Positions 1-8,071 are shown, numbered from the stretch's first letter. The stretch: DNA of 21,777 nt from Planctomycetota bacterium (GCA_016793305.1 JAEUHU010000325.1:1-21777); one strand, 5' to 3'. A program made the numbers and translations. Notes: generated by a model not told the origin, from the sequence alone.

Positions 1-612
1 CACGCTGCGCAGCGTGAAGTCGGGGTGGTCGACGCCGATCTTGGCCATCGCGACCATGCAGGACGAGTTGATGTCGCGCTGCTCGGTGCTGTCGATCGCC
101 TTCTTCAGGGCCGGCAGGATCTCGCCCTGGATCATCTCGGCCGACGGCCGCAGGGAGCTGTTGTCGTTGGGCCGCAGGGTCTGGCCGACCAGGAAGTCGT
201 CGTCGCCTCCCGTGGTCAGGACTCCGGAGCGAACGGCGTCGCGCAGCCGCAGGTAGGGATCCTTGTTGAACTCCCACCACTGGTCCCACGTGGTGTCGTC
301 GCCGTCGAGCATGCCACCGCGAGGTCCGGTCGTGCCACCCTGCGGTGCGGTACCCGTCGGGCCGACCGGGGAGCCGGTGGAGCCGCCACCCGGCACGCTG
401 CCCGGCGTGGTCGGGCCACTGCCGCCCGGCGTGGTCGGGCCGGTGCCGCTGGGGCCGTCCGGGTTGCCGGTCCGGCCGCCGCCGCCGGTGCCAGGGGCGG
501 GCGGCACCGTGTCGGTGGGGCCCATGTACTTGCCGCCGTGCGCTACCAGCGGACCGGACACGAGAGCGAGCAGGCCGAAGGTGGCCGTGATCCGACGCAG
601 TCGATGATTCAT
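1..612 (-). CDS. exported HEAT-like repeat protein, C-terminus beyond window
   Basis: Leftward reading frame that stays open to the left edge, 204 codons visible. The ATG at 612 is preceded by GGAGAG four bases upstream. Residues 1-25 look like a Sec signal peptide (basic start, then a hydrophobic LLALVSGPLVA stretch). Residues about 36-85 form a Gly/Pro/Thr/Ser-rich linker with an 8-residue repeat (GPTTPGGS, GPTTPGSV). A WDQWWEFNKDPYLRLRDAV segment follows, and then helices such as EMIQGEILPALKKAI and SCMVAMAKIG that resemble HEAT-type repeats. From memory, exported proteins of this build occur in Planctomycetota. They probably act as extracytoplasmic protein-binding scaffolds, but that role is inference. 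It is divergent from the lipoprotein pair starting at 875. Confidence 0.8.
   Translation of the reverse strand, partial: MNHRLRRITATFGLLALVSGPLVAHGGKYMGPTDTVPPAPGTGGGGRTGNPDGPSGTGPTTPGGSGPTTPGSVPGGGSTGSPVGPTGTAPQGGTTGPRGGMLDGDDTTWDQWWEFNKDPYLRLRDAVRSGVLTTGGDDDFLVGQTLRPNDNSSLRPSAEMIQGEILPALKKAIDSTEQRDINSSCMVAMAKIGVDHPDFTLRSV
401..441 (-). repeat. two 17-bp direct repeats, 24 bp apart, inside the linker coding region
   Basis: CCCGGCGTGGTCGGGCC occurs at 401-417 and again at 425-441. The 24-bp period equals eight codons, so the repeat encodes the duplicated GPTTPG segment of the linker in the leftward exported protein. Identity at DNA level suggests a recent duplication or slippage within the linker. 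Confidence 0.8.
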
Positions 613-874
613 GAAACTCTCCGAGCGGTGCGGGCGGGTGCGTGCGAGAGCGACCGCGGGGCGGATAGCAAGCGCGGGGCCGTGTGGTGCGTCGGGGCCC
701 GATGGCTCGCAAACGACACGGCACGCGGGATCCGGTTACGCGCACGCCCCGACAACGAGCGTGTGGCGCGCGTGTGCGCCATCGGGTTCGCCGGATCGGT
801 CGCGCGGCAGCCGGCAGAACGCCACGACAAGACGGTCGTGCCGTGGGCCATGAGCAGCTACAACCTCCGCCCGC

Positions 875-2062
875 ATGGCAAGGTCCGCTGCAGCACCTAG
901 GGTGCGGTTCCACGTCGGTTCCCGTGCGTCGCTGCTGGTCGTCTCGGCCCTGGTCGCCGCGTGCGCCGGCGGGGCGTCCCGCCTGCCGAGCCGCGGCCTG
1001 CGGCAAGACGAGTCGAGCAGGGTCGCGGTGGCGAGCGCCGACGGAGCGAAGCCGGCTCCGGAAACGCGCGCGAACGCCGGGACCGTGCCCGCTCCGGCTG
1101 CGATACCGCCGGACGCCGCGCCGAAGCCGCCACCGACGCGGTCGGCGCCGTCCCCGGCGGCGGCACCCGTTCCCGCGGAGCCCGAGCCACCAGCCGGCGA
1201 GACGGCGAACCCGGTGGTGCAGCAGGTGCGGCAACTGCGCGAGCGGGAACTGCAGCCGCAGGCGCTGGTGCTGGTCGACGCGGCGTTGGCGGAGGCGCCG
1301 ACGGTCGAATTGCGCGCGCTGCGTGCCGACCTGTTGCGCGACGTCGGCCGCCGCAGCGAAGCGCGGGCGGAGTGGAACCGCCTGCGCCGGGAGGCCGGCC
1401 CCGCCGGCCTGCCGCCGGAGCAACTCGTCGAACTGGCGGAGCTCGAGTGGATGGAGGGCGATGCCAAGGCCGCGACAGCCACCTTGCAGGCAGCGCAGGC
1501 AGCCGCGACCGGCGTGGAGCACGCCGCCACCCGAGCGCTGGCCGAAGGCCTCGCGGGGGAACTCACCAAGAATCCGCGGCCGCGGCTGCTGCAGATTCGC
1601 GATCTGCTGGGCTCGCTGCGAGGGGCCGAGAGTCCTCGCGACCGCCTCGCGACGCTCGAGAGCCTGTGGCGCGCCGAGGAGGTCGACGCCGAGGTGCGCC
1701 GGCGCGCGTTGGCGATCGCCAGCAGCGACGAGGCCGCCTCGGTGCGTGCGCGCGCCGTGCAGCTGGTGAACCCAGCCCCCGGCGACGCGGCCGAGTTCGT
1801 GGTCGCAGCGCTGGCCGATCGGGACGGGCTGGTGCGGCGCTACGCCGTGGCGCGCGCGGAACAGCTGCTCGGCGCGGCGGCGGCACCGCTGCTCGTGGAC
1901 CAGTTGCAGCGTGAGGGCGACGAGGCCACGTTCACCGCGATCGACGCCGCCTTGTGCCGGCTGGTCGGCGGCCGCGACGCCGAGCCGTTCGCCGGCGCCG
2001 ATGCCGAGGGCCGGCGAAGGGTCGCTGCGGCCTGGCGGCAGCATCTCGAGGTGCTCCGATGA
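875..2062 (+). CDS. lipoprotein with Pro/Ala-rich linker and HEAT-like C-terminal half
   Basis: 395 residues from the ATG at 875; a GTG at 902 is an alternative start. A hydrophobic stretch ends in a lipobox, VAAC, with the acceptor cysteine at residue 30, so it is predicted to be an exported lipoprotein. Residues about 55-110 are Pro/Ala-rich and disordered-looking. After that the protein is helical: a TPR-like region (LRERELQPQALVLVDAAL, LRALRADLLRDVGRRSEA), then HEAT-like helices from about 235 on (VRRRALAIASSDEAASVRAR, DGLVRRYAVARAEQLLG). I do not recognise a named family. Its stop codon overlaps the next start (ATGA at 2059-2062), so the two are probably co-translated and may act together at the envelope. 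Confidence 0.8.
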   Translation: MARSAAAPRVRFHVGSRASLLVVSALVAACAGGASRLPSRGLRQDESSRVAVASADGAKPAPETRANAGTVPAPAAIPPDAAPKPPPTRSAPSPAAAPVPAEPEPPAGETANPVVQQVRQLRERELQPQALVLVDAALAEAPTVELRALRADLLRDVGRRSEARAEWNRLRREAGPAGLPPEQLVELAELEWMEGDAKAATATLQAAQAAATGVEHAATRALAEGLAGELTKNPRPRLLQIRDLLGSLRGAESPRDRLATLESLWRAEEVDAEVRRRALAIASSDEAASVRARAVQLVNPAPGDAAEFVVAALADRDGLVRRYAVARAEQLLGAAAAPLLVDQLQREGDEATFTAIDAALCRLVGGRDAEPFAGADAEGRRRVAAAWRQHLEVLR

Positions 2063-3231
2063 GGGGCTGCACGCTGTCCCTGCTGGCGGTGACCACGTTG
2101 GTCGGCTGTTCGGTGGCCGACAACCTGTCCGGCCCGGAGATCCTGCAGGAGATCGACGGCATCGTGCGTGTCGGCGGGCGCGGCAGCGGACGCACGCTCG
2201 AGTACGCCGACGAAGCGGACGTTTCGGCGTGGTACACACGGTTCTGGCTGTTCCAACCGGTGCTGCCGTTGTTCACCATCCCGTTCGGTCGCACGACGCG
2301 CGAGATCCTCCCGAATCCACCCCAGCACGTGCGCGAGTTGCTGGGCGAGTTGCCCGACGAAGTCGGTGCCGACCTGGAGTTGGCGGCGCTGTCGTGCACC
2401 CGACTGGGTTGGATCACGCTGCTCGAGGACAACGGCTACGACCGCCTGCTGGCTCTCGACGCCATGGCGGCGGTGATGGAAGCGATCGGCGTGGACGTGT
2501 TTCCTGCCCGGCTCGAAGACCTGACGCTCTCGGCCGAGCCGGCGAACGTGGCTCGAGCGATGGCGGCGTTCGAAGCCGGCCGGCCGCGCACGGCGCGCGA
2601 GCGCACGATGGGACCGGAGCGCAGTGTGTACCTCGCGGCGCTCGGCACCCTGGTCGAGCGGCCTCTGCCGGCTGGCTGGCGGCGCCTCGAGTTGGCGGAG
2701 GATCTGACCGATGCATGGCGCACCGAGACCGATGGCGAGTTGCGGTCGGCGATCGAGATCGCGTTGCAGCGCAGCCTGGCGCACGTGTTCGTCGGTAGCC
2801 TGCTGCGTGCGCTCGAAGGTCGCGCGCCGGAGACCCTCGAGCTGCGGCTCTGTGCGATGGAGCACGTGCGGCGGTTCGCCGGCCCGCGCGGCACGCACCT
2901 GTTGCTGGCCTTCATGGCCGCCACACCCGAGCAGGTGCGCGCCAACGAACCGCGCTACGACCCGGATCCGTTGGTGCGGCTGCGGTTGGTCCACTACTGC
3001 GGGCAGTTGCGCGGCGAACTGGCCGAGTTCGCGCTGCGGCTACCGAACCGGGAGGTCTGGGAAGCCGTCTCGCCGCGTGAGTTCCTGGCCACTCTGATCT
3101 TGCAAGAAGACCAGCTCTACTCGAAGCTCCGGCTGCCCGCGCTCGTCGCGTTGACCTGGTCGCTGGGCCGTCCTCGACTCGATCCGGACACGACCTGGGT
3201 CCAGCAATGGGTGGACGGCCGACTGCGTTGA
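2059..3231 (+). CDS. lipoprotein of unknown function, partner of the preceding gene
   Basis: 390 residues from the ATG at 2059. This start is chosen because it makes an ATGA overlap with the upstream stop and puts a signal sequence at the N-terminus (LSLLAVTTLVGCS, lipobox cysteine at residue 17). The frame stays open further upstream but without a signal sequence. The body is mostly helical, with HEAT-like pieces near residues 255-320 (ETLELRLCAMEHVRRFAG, DPDPLVRLRLVHYCGQL). A conserved-looking tryptophan-rich patch (VSAWYTRFWLFQPVLPLF) lies near residues 55-72. No enzymatic motif is visible and I do not recognise the family. The overlap with the preceding lipoprotein suggests a stoichiometric pair on the same membrane. 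Confidence 0.82.
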   Translation: MRGCTLSLLAVTTLVGCSVADNLSGPEILQEIDGIVRVGGRGSGRTLEYADEADVSAWYTRFWLFQPVLPLFTIPFGRTTREILPNPPQHVRELLGELPDEVGADLELAALSCTRLGWITLLEDNGYDRLLALDAMAAVMEAIGVDVFPARLEDLTLSAEPANVARAMAAFEAGRPRTARERTMGPERSVYLAALGTLVERPLPAGWRRLELAEDLTDAWRTETDGELRSAIEIALQRSLAHVFVGSLLRALEGRAPETLELRLCAMEHVRRFAGPRGTHLLLAFMAATPEQVRANEPRYDPDPLVRLRLVHYCGQLRGELAEFALRLPNREVWEAVSPREFLATLILQEDQLYSKLRLPALVALTWSLGRPRLDPDTTWVQQWVDGRLR

Positions 3232-3268
3232 CGGGATCGCACGCGTCCGGGCGAGCGACCGCCATACG

Positions 3269-3835
3269 ATGCGTACCCACTGGAGTGAGGAGTCGATCGA
3301 CTACGACGGGAGTCAGCTGCGCGCGCATTGGGTGCTGTCGCGGTTCGGGCTTTGCGGCGATGCGGTCGTGGCCTTTCGGGGCGCGTGCCGGGTCGAGGCT
3401 GCAGAGATGGCGGACCTCGCCGATCTCGACGGCCCAGGCATCGCCGGCGACGACATGGTGCACTTCGTCTGGGAGGAGTTCACGAACCCGGACCTGCTGC
3501 TGGCGGTGCATCGCCAGCGCCTGCTGTCGGCCGTGGCGCGCGAAGTGCTCGCCGAACTCGCTCCGAACGTGTCCGTGCGTCGCTCTGGCGACGATCTTCA
3601 CGTCGGGGCCGGCAAGCTCTCGATCTCGATCGCGACGGTCACCCCAGTGAGTGCTTTGATCCACTTCGCCGTCAACGCATCCGCCGGGGGAGCGCCCGTG
3701 GCGACCGCGGACTTGGCGGCGCTCGGGGTCGAGCCGAGACGGTTCGCGACCACCCTGCTGGAACGGCTCGCGAGCGAACGAGCGTCGATCGCCGACGCGC
3801 GCTCCAAGGTGCGCGCCAAAGGAGAATGGCGGTGA
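3269..3835 (+). CDS. DUF366 family protein
   Basis: 188 residues, the usual size for this family. The N-terminus matches the DUF366 pattern as I remember it: a THW..E.IDYDG.QLR.HW start (residues 3-21), then FGLCGDAVVAFRG (residues 26-38), then AGDDMVHFVWEEF near residues 64-76. No signal peptide or membrane segment is seen, so it should be cytoplasmic. The family is uncharacterised and I assign no reaction. The gene starts 37 bases after the lipoprotein pair with no clear Shine-Dalgarno site. It ends by a GTGA overlap with the flippase-like gene, which points to translational coupling. Confidence 0.85.
   Translation: MRTHWSEESIDYDGSQLRAHWVLSRFGLCGDAVVAFRGACRVEAAEMADLADLDGPGIAGDDMVHFVWEEFTNPDLLLAVHRQRLLSAVAREVLAELAPNVSVRRSGDDLHVGAGKLSISIATVTPVSALIHFAVNASAGGAPVATADLAALGVEPRRFATTLLERLASERASIADARSKVRAKGEWR
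3818..3824 (+). promoter_or_regulatory. ribosome binding site that decides the flippase-like gene start
   Basis: AAAGGAG lies seven bases before the GTG at 3832 but only one base before the in-frame ATG at 3826. The spacing, together with the GTGA overlap with the DUF366 stop, favours GTG 3832 as the real start. Confidence 0.6.
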
Positions 3836-5100
3836 AGCAGCGCCTCGTCACGCTCGTCAAGCTGGCGCTGGTCGCGGCGCTGATGGTGTGGGTCTTCCGC
3901 GGCATCGACTTCGTCGACCACCTGCGGTGGCGGATCGGCGACGACCCGAAGGTCGTCGCGGAGCAGGTGATCGACATCGTGGGCAGCTGGAAGCAGGAGC
4001 CGGTGGTCTACACGCTGCCCGGCGAGAGCCTGGCGCGCACCGCGAGCCGCGGCGCCACGGCCGACGGCCGCACGCTCGCCGTCGAGCCGGGTTTCCTCAC
4101 CTACTGGCACAACCTGGATCCGTGGCTGTTCGGGCTCGGGGCGCTGTGCTACTTCCTCACGGCGCTGATCGCCGGAGCTCGCTGGTGGTGGCTGCTGAAG
4201 GTGAACGGCACCGACGTGTCACTGCCCGAGACCCTGCGCTTCACGTGGATCGGCATCTTCTTCAACAACGTCGTGCCCGGCGCCACCGGGGGGGACGTGG
4301 TGAAGGCGCTCTACATCATGAAGCGCTGCCCTGGCCACCGCGTGCAGGTGCTGATGTCGGTGGTGGTGGACCGCGTGCTCGGCCTCGGCTCGTTGGCGCT
4401 GCTCGGCGCCATCGTGGTGCTGTTCGCGCTCGATCGGTTCGCCGAGATCGCGGTCGGCATCTGGGCCGTGATCCTCGGAGTCGGGGTGCTCGGGCTGGTG
4501 GCGTTCAGCCGGCGGCTTCGCCAGCTGGTCCGGCTCAAGACCCTGCTCGATCGCCTGCCGCCGAAGCTCGGCCACGTGCTGAAGAAGGTCGACCACGCAG
4601 TCTTCGTCTACCGCGAACACAAGACGGTGATCGTCGCCAGCCTCGTCGCGGGGGTCGGCAACCACGTGCTGGCGGTGTTGAGCGTCGTCTGCATGGGCAA
4701 GTCGCTCGACATCGGCATGCCGAGCTTCGAGTACTTCGTGTTGATCCCCGTGATCAACATCGTCACCGCGGTGCCACTGGCACCGAATGGCTGGGGGATC
4801 GGCGAGAGCCTCTACAGTTACTTCTTCGGCAGATACGGTGGGGGCTACATCCTCGGCGTGCCGGAGGCCGTGGCCAGCCAGACCATGGGAACACGCGGGC
4901 TCGCGCTGTCGATCCTGTATCGCCTGCACGTGACCCTGTGGTCCCTGTTCGGTGGCCTGCTGACCCTGTTCGAGAAGGACAAGGTGACGCGCGCCGACAT
5001 CGAGCGGGAAGTGGCGCAGGAAGCCGAGGAAGAGGCGGTCGACGACCGACAGCCGGATCCAGAGGATCGTGCCGTGGATCCAGAGCAGCCCGGTCGCTAG
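3832..5100 (+). CDS. flippase-like integral membrane protein (LPG synthase TM / UPF0104 type)
   Basis: 422 residues from the GTG at 3832, chosen for its Shine-Dalgarno spacing and overlap; ATG 3826 would add two residues. TM1 is near residues 6-24. The family signature follows: GARWWWLL at about 115-121 (the usual RWxxLL) and FFNNVVPGATGGD at 143-155 (the usual PGxxGE-like loop). Several further TM segments run to about residue 375, then an acidic charged tail. The family is the membrane domain of lysylphosphatidylglycerol synthases and of uncharacterised flippase-like proteins. No aminoacyl-transferase domain is present, so lipid or glycan-lipid transport is the likelier role. Unusually, about 70 residues with little hydrophobicity separate TM1 from TM2. 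The PfkB kinase starts 12 bases downstream. Confidence 0.85.
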   Translation: MKQRLVTLVKLALVAALMVWVFRGIDFVDHLRWRIGDDPKVVAEQVIDIVGSWKQEPVVYTLPGESLARTASRGATADGRTLAVEPGFLTYWHNLDPWLFGLGALCYFLTALIAGARWWWLLKVNGTDVSLPETLRFTWIGIFFNNVVPGATGGDVVKALYIMKRCPGHRVQVLMSVVVDRVLGLGSLALLGAIVVLFALDRFAEIAVGIWAVILGVGVLGLVAFSRRLRQLVRLKTLLDRLPPKLGHVLKKVDHAVFVYREHKTVIVASLVAGVGNHVLAVLSVVCMGKSLDIGMPSFEYFVLIPVINIVTAVPLAPNGWGIGESLYSYFFGRYGGGYILGVPEAVASQTMGTRGLALSILYRLHVTLWSLFGGLLTLFEKDKVTRADIEREVAQEAEEEAVDDRQPDPEDRAVDPEQPGR

Positions 5101-5112
5101 CTTGCTCGACCC

Positions 5113-6015
5113 ATGTCCTTGCTCGTCGTCGGTTCCACTGCGTTCGACACCATCGAGACCCCGCACGGCAATGCGGCCGATTGCCTAGGTGGCTCGTCGA
5201 CGTACTTCTCGTTGGCGGCCCGCTTGTTCACGCCGGTGCGGCTCGTCAGTGTCGTCGGTGCCGACTTCCCGGCGAAGCACCGCCAGCTGCTGGAGACGAA
5301 CGGCATCGACCTGACCGGCGTCGAGACGAAGCCAGGCAAGACGTTCCGTTGGCACGGTCGGTACTCCGCGGACATGAACTCGCGCGAGACGATCGACGTG
5401 CAGCTCAACGTGTTCGGCGACTTCCGACCGAAGGTGCCCGATGCGTTCCGCACCACGCCGTTCGTGTTCCTGGCCAACGGGGCACCGGCCACGCAGATGT
5501 CGGTGCTCGACCAGATGCAGGCGCCGCGCTTCTGCGTCGCCGACACGATGGACCTGTGGATCGAGCGCGAGCGCGACGGGCTGCTGGGCCTGCTGCGGCG
5601 CATCGACGGCCTGATCGTCAACGACAGCGAAGTGAAGCAGCTGACCGGCAAGAGCAACCTGATCCAGGCCGGCCGCGCGTGCCTGCAGCTCGGGCCGAAG
5701 CTGGTGATCGTCAAGAAGGGCGAGCACGGCTGCTTCGTGTTCTCGAACTTCTTCCACTATGCGCTGCCGGCCTATCCCACCGAGCACGTCGTCGACCCGA
5801 CCGGGGCCGGTGACAGCTTCGCAGGCGGCTTCATGGGCTACCTCGCGAACTGCAATTCGGTCAGCCTGTGGAACATGAAGCGCGCCGTCGCCTACGGCAC
5901 CTGTGCCGCGAGCCTGACCGTCGAGGGATTCGGCGTGCAGCGCCTCGCCGACGCGACCCTGACGACGATCGAGCGTCGCTACCACGAATTGCAGCAGTTC
6001 GTGGCGGGCGCCTGA
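5113..6015 (+). CDS. PfkB-family carbohydrate kinase
   Basis: 300 residues, typical for ribokinase/PfkB kinases. The N-terminal strand (LLVVGSTAFDTIETP) and the GGSSTYFSLAA substrate segment near residues 26-36 fit the family. The C-terminal signature DPTGAGDSFAGGF starts at D228, with the anion hole GAGD at 231-234 and D234 as predicted catalytic base. VNDSEVKQLTG near 173-183 is the usual N..E motif for Mg-ATP. It should phosphorylate a sugar or nucleoside in the cytoplasm; the substrate cannot be read from sequence. It starts 12 bases after the flippase-like gene with no evident Shine-Dalgarno site and is probably co-transcribed with it. Confidence 0.9.
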   Translation: MSLLVVGSTAFDTIETPHGNAADCLGGSSTYFSLAARLFTPVRLVSVVGADFPAKHRQLLETNGIDLTGVETKPGKTFRWHGRYSADMNSRETIDVQLNVFGDFRPKVPDAFRTTPFVFLANGAPATQMSVLDQMQAPRFCVADTMDLWIERERDGLLGLLRRIDGLIVNDSEVKQLTGKSNLIQAGRACLQLGPKLVIVKKGEHGCFVFSNFFHYALPAYPTEHVVDPTGAGDSFAGGFMGYLANCNSVSLWNMKRAVAYGTCAASLTVEGFGVQRLADATLTTIERRYHELQQFVAGA

Positions 6016-6146
6016 GGGCTCGGCCCCGACGGGGAACCGGCCTCGACTGCAGCTCGGTGCTGTGCACGCGCCGGTTTGCGGGCCCGGCCTCGCGCGGGGT
6101 CCGGTCTCGTGCATCGGGCCAGCGAGGCCGCTAAGGTGCGCCACCG

Positions 6147-7694
6147 ATGACCTCGCTGCAGAACTACGTTGGTGGTCGATGGCTGGCCGGCTCCGGCGAT
6201 CCGAAGACCCTTCACGAACCCGCCACCGAAGCCGTGCTGGGCGACGTTCGTCCAGGTGGCGTCGACTTCGCCGCGATGCTGGAGCACGCGCGCAAGGTCG
6301 GCGGGCCGGCCCTGCGCGCGCTGACCTTCCCGCAGCGCGCGGAACGGCTGAAGGCGCTGGCTGCCAAGATCCACGAGCACCGCGACGAACTGATCGAGAT
6401 CGCTGCGAAGAACGGCGGCAACACCAGGGGTGACGCCAAGTTCGACCTCGACGGCGCGTCGGGCACGCTCGCCTACTACGCCGGGCTCGGGGCGGCGATG
6501 CCGGCGGGCCACCATCTGCCCGACGGTGACGGCATCCAACTGACCCGTTCGCCGCGCTTCCACGGCCAGCACGTCTGGACCTCGCGCCCCGGTGTCGCGT
6601 TGCACATCAACGCGTTCAACTTCCCGGCCTGGGGCATGGGCGAGAAGATGGCCTGTGCGCTACTGGCCGGTGTGCCGGTGATCGAGAAGGCGGGCACCGC
6701 GAGTGCGATGTTGGCGCATCGCCTCGCCCAGATCGTGGTCGAAAGCGGCCTGCTGCCCGAAGGTTCGTTCCAGTTCGTCGCCGGCTCGGTGAGTGGGGCG
6801 CTCGACCTGCTCGGCCCGATGGACGCAGTCGCCTTCACCGGCAGTGCGGTGACGGGTGCACTGATCCGCGGCAACAGGAACCTGATCGCGCGCAACGTGC
6901 GGGTCAACATCGAGGCCGACTCGATCAACCCTGCCGTGCTCGGGCCCGACGTCGAGTCGGGCAGCGACACGTTCGAGCAGTTCCTCGCGAACCTGACGAT
7001 CGACATGACGCAGAAGGCGGGGCAGAAGTGCACCGCTGTGCGTCGCATCCTGGTGCCGACCGAACGGCTGGCCGAGGTACAGGAGGAGCTTGTCGAGCGA
7101 CTGCGTGCCGTCAAGCTCGGCAACCCGCTCGACAACGACGTGCGCATGGGGCCGGTCGCGAGTGCCGAGCAGCTGCGCGACGTGCGGCAGGGCATGGAGC
7201 GGCTGCAGGCGGTCACCGCGACGCTGCTCGGTGGCCCCGCCGCAGTGCAGCCGAAGGGCTACTTCGTCGCGCCGACGTTGCTGCTCGCCAAGGACGCCGA
7301 GGCGCCGGTGCTGCACGAACTCGAAGTGTTCGGACCGTGTGCGACGTTGGTCCCGTACGACGGAACGGCGTCGCGCGCCGTGGACCTGTGCAACCGGGGC
7401 GGCGGCGGGCTGGTCGCGAGCGTCTACTCGGACGATCGTGCGTTCGTCGAGGAGACGGTCCTCGGTATCGCGCCCTGGCACGGCCGGATCTGGCTCGGTA
7501 GCGAGAAGACGATGAACCAAGCGACTGGTCCGGGTGCCGTGCTGGCGGCGACGATCCACGGGGGACCCGGGCGGGCGGGTGGTGGCGAAGAACTCGGGGG
7601 AGTTCGTGGTCTCGCCCCCTACATGCAGCGCACGGCAATCCAGGGGGATCGAGCCGTGGTGGGGCGCACGTTCGGGACCGAGACGGGGAGCTGA
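6147..7694 (+). CDS. PaaZ/BoxD-type aldehyde dehydrogenase, stand-alone
   Basis: 515 residues of one ALDH domain. The hallmarks match the dehydrogenase half of PaaZ and the related BoxD enzymes: GNTRGDAKFDLDGASGTLAY near 91-110, GVALHINAFNFPAWGMGEK near 149-167, the catalytic base E256 in NIEADS, the nucleophile C295 in GQKCTAVRR, and HGGPGRAGGGEELGG near the end. E256 and C295 have the same numbering I recall for E. coli PaaZ. The hotdog hydratase half of PaaZ is absent, so it would only oxidise a CoA-linked semialdehyde such as 3,4-dehydroadipyl-CoA semialdehyde, to the acid with NADP. The cofactor-binding KPA is KAG here. No other aromatic-degradation gene is in the window, so the substrate is uncertain. 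A weak AAGGTG precedes the start. Confidence 0.88.
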   Translation: MTSLQNYVGGRWLAGSGDPKTLHEPATEAVLGDVRPGGVDFAAMLEHARKVGGPALRALTFPQRAERLKALAAKIHEHRDELIEIAAKNGGNTRGDAKFDLDGASGTLAYYAGLGAAMPAGHHLPDGDGIQLTRSPRFHGQHVWTSRPGVALHINAFNFPAWGMGEKMACALLAGVPVIEKAGTASAMLAHRLAQIVVESGLLPEGSFQFVAGSVSGALDLLGPMDAVAFTGSAVTGALIRGNRNLIARNVRVNIEADSINPAVLGPDVESGSDTFEQFLANLTIDMTQKAGQKCTAVRRILVPTERLAEVQEELVERLRAVKLGNPLDNDVRMGPVASAEQLRDVRQGMERLQAVTATLLGGPAAVQPKGYFVAPTLLLAKDAEAPVLHELEVFGPCATLVPYDGTASRAVDLCNRGGGGLVASVYSDDRAFVEETVLGIAPWHGRIWLGSEKTMNQATGPGAVLAATIHGGPGRAGGGEELGGVRGLAPYMQRTAIQGDRAVVGRTFGTETGS

Positions 7695-7713
7695 CCCCTG
7701 GCGGTCGGGCGGT

Positions 7714-7747
7714 GCTCGACCTGCCGAAATTCGGAAGGTTGTCGAGC
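7714..7747. other. inverted repeat / hairpin, GCTCGAC arms
   Basis: GCTCGAC at 7714-7720 is perfectly complementary to GTCGAGC at 7741-7747, and the loop contains its own palindrome, CCGAAATTCGG (7724-7734). It lies 20 bases after the aldehyde dehydrogenase stop. It may be part of a transcription end region; no T-tract follows. Confidence 0.55.
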
Positions 7748-7754
7748 CGGCAGA

Positions 7755-7792
7755 CTCAGGATCGGGCGTAGCGGTGTTGCCCAGATCCTGAG
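7755..7792. terminator. strong hairpin downstream of the aldehyde dehydrogenase
   Basis: CTCAGGATC at 7755-7763 pairs perfectly with GATCCTGAG at 7784-7792. The stem continues with GGGC (7764-7767) against GCCC (7779-7782), with one A bulged. That gives 13 pairs around an 11-base loop. There is no T-tract, so it may be a factor-dependent or stabilising 3' end, or a protein or RNA site, rather than a classic intrinsic terminator. Confidence 0.5.
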
Positions 7793-8026
7793 AGGTTCGA
7801 TGACCGCCATGATCGTGTTGTGGTGCAGTGCCTCGGTGCTCCTCGCACCGCTCGTCGGCCGGACGATCCGCGCCTCGAACGAGCGTGTGCGGCTCTCTCG
7901 CGGTCGCTCAGGCGAAGGGCTGCCGTCTGCATCAGATGGCCGGGTGTTCGCGCCTCCGACCCAGGGTGGTTCCCACGCCCCTGCAGCACGGGGTATGGCT
8001 CTCGCCCGATCGACTTGGTCTGGTGC

Positions 8027-8071
8027 CCAGTAGCCTGTTTGGCATCCAGTAGCTGTTAGGCGTCCAGTAGC
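8027..8071. repeat. three direct copies of CCAGTAGC at 19/18-base spacing
   Basis: CCAGTAGC occurs at 8027-8034, 8046-8053 and 8064-8071. The spacers share a pyrimidine/G-rich look (CTGTTTGGCAT, TGTTAGGCGT). The nearly constant period suggests a degenerate tandem repeat or a cluster of binding sites. Confidence 0.65.

Noticed and set aside
1840..2994. Leftward 384-codon frame opposite the lipoproteins
   Set aside because: Composition (His/Gln/Arg-rich) is typical of antisense shadows in GC-rich DNA; the rightward frame has a signal sequence and lipobox.
3826..3828. ATG start for the flippase-like gene
   Set aside because: It is only one base after the AAAGGAG site; the GTG at 3832 has better spacing and the usual four-base overlap.
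7800..8033. 77-codon rightward frame with GAGG ahead of its ATG and a short hydrophobic start
   Set aside because: After about 25 residues the sequence is low-information, overlaps other equally long frames, and runs into the CCAGTAGC repeat; no family resemblance.
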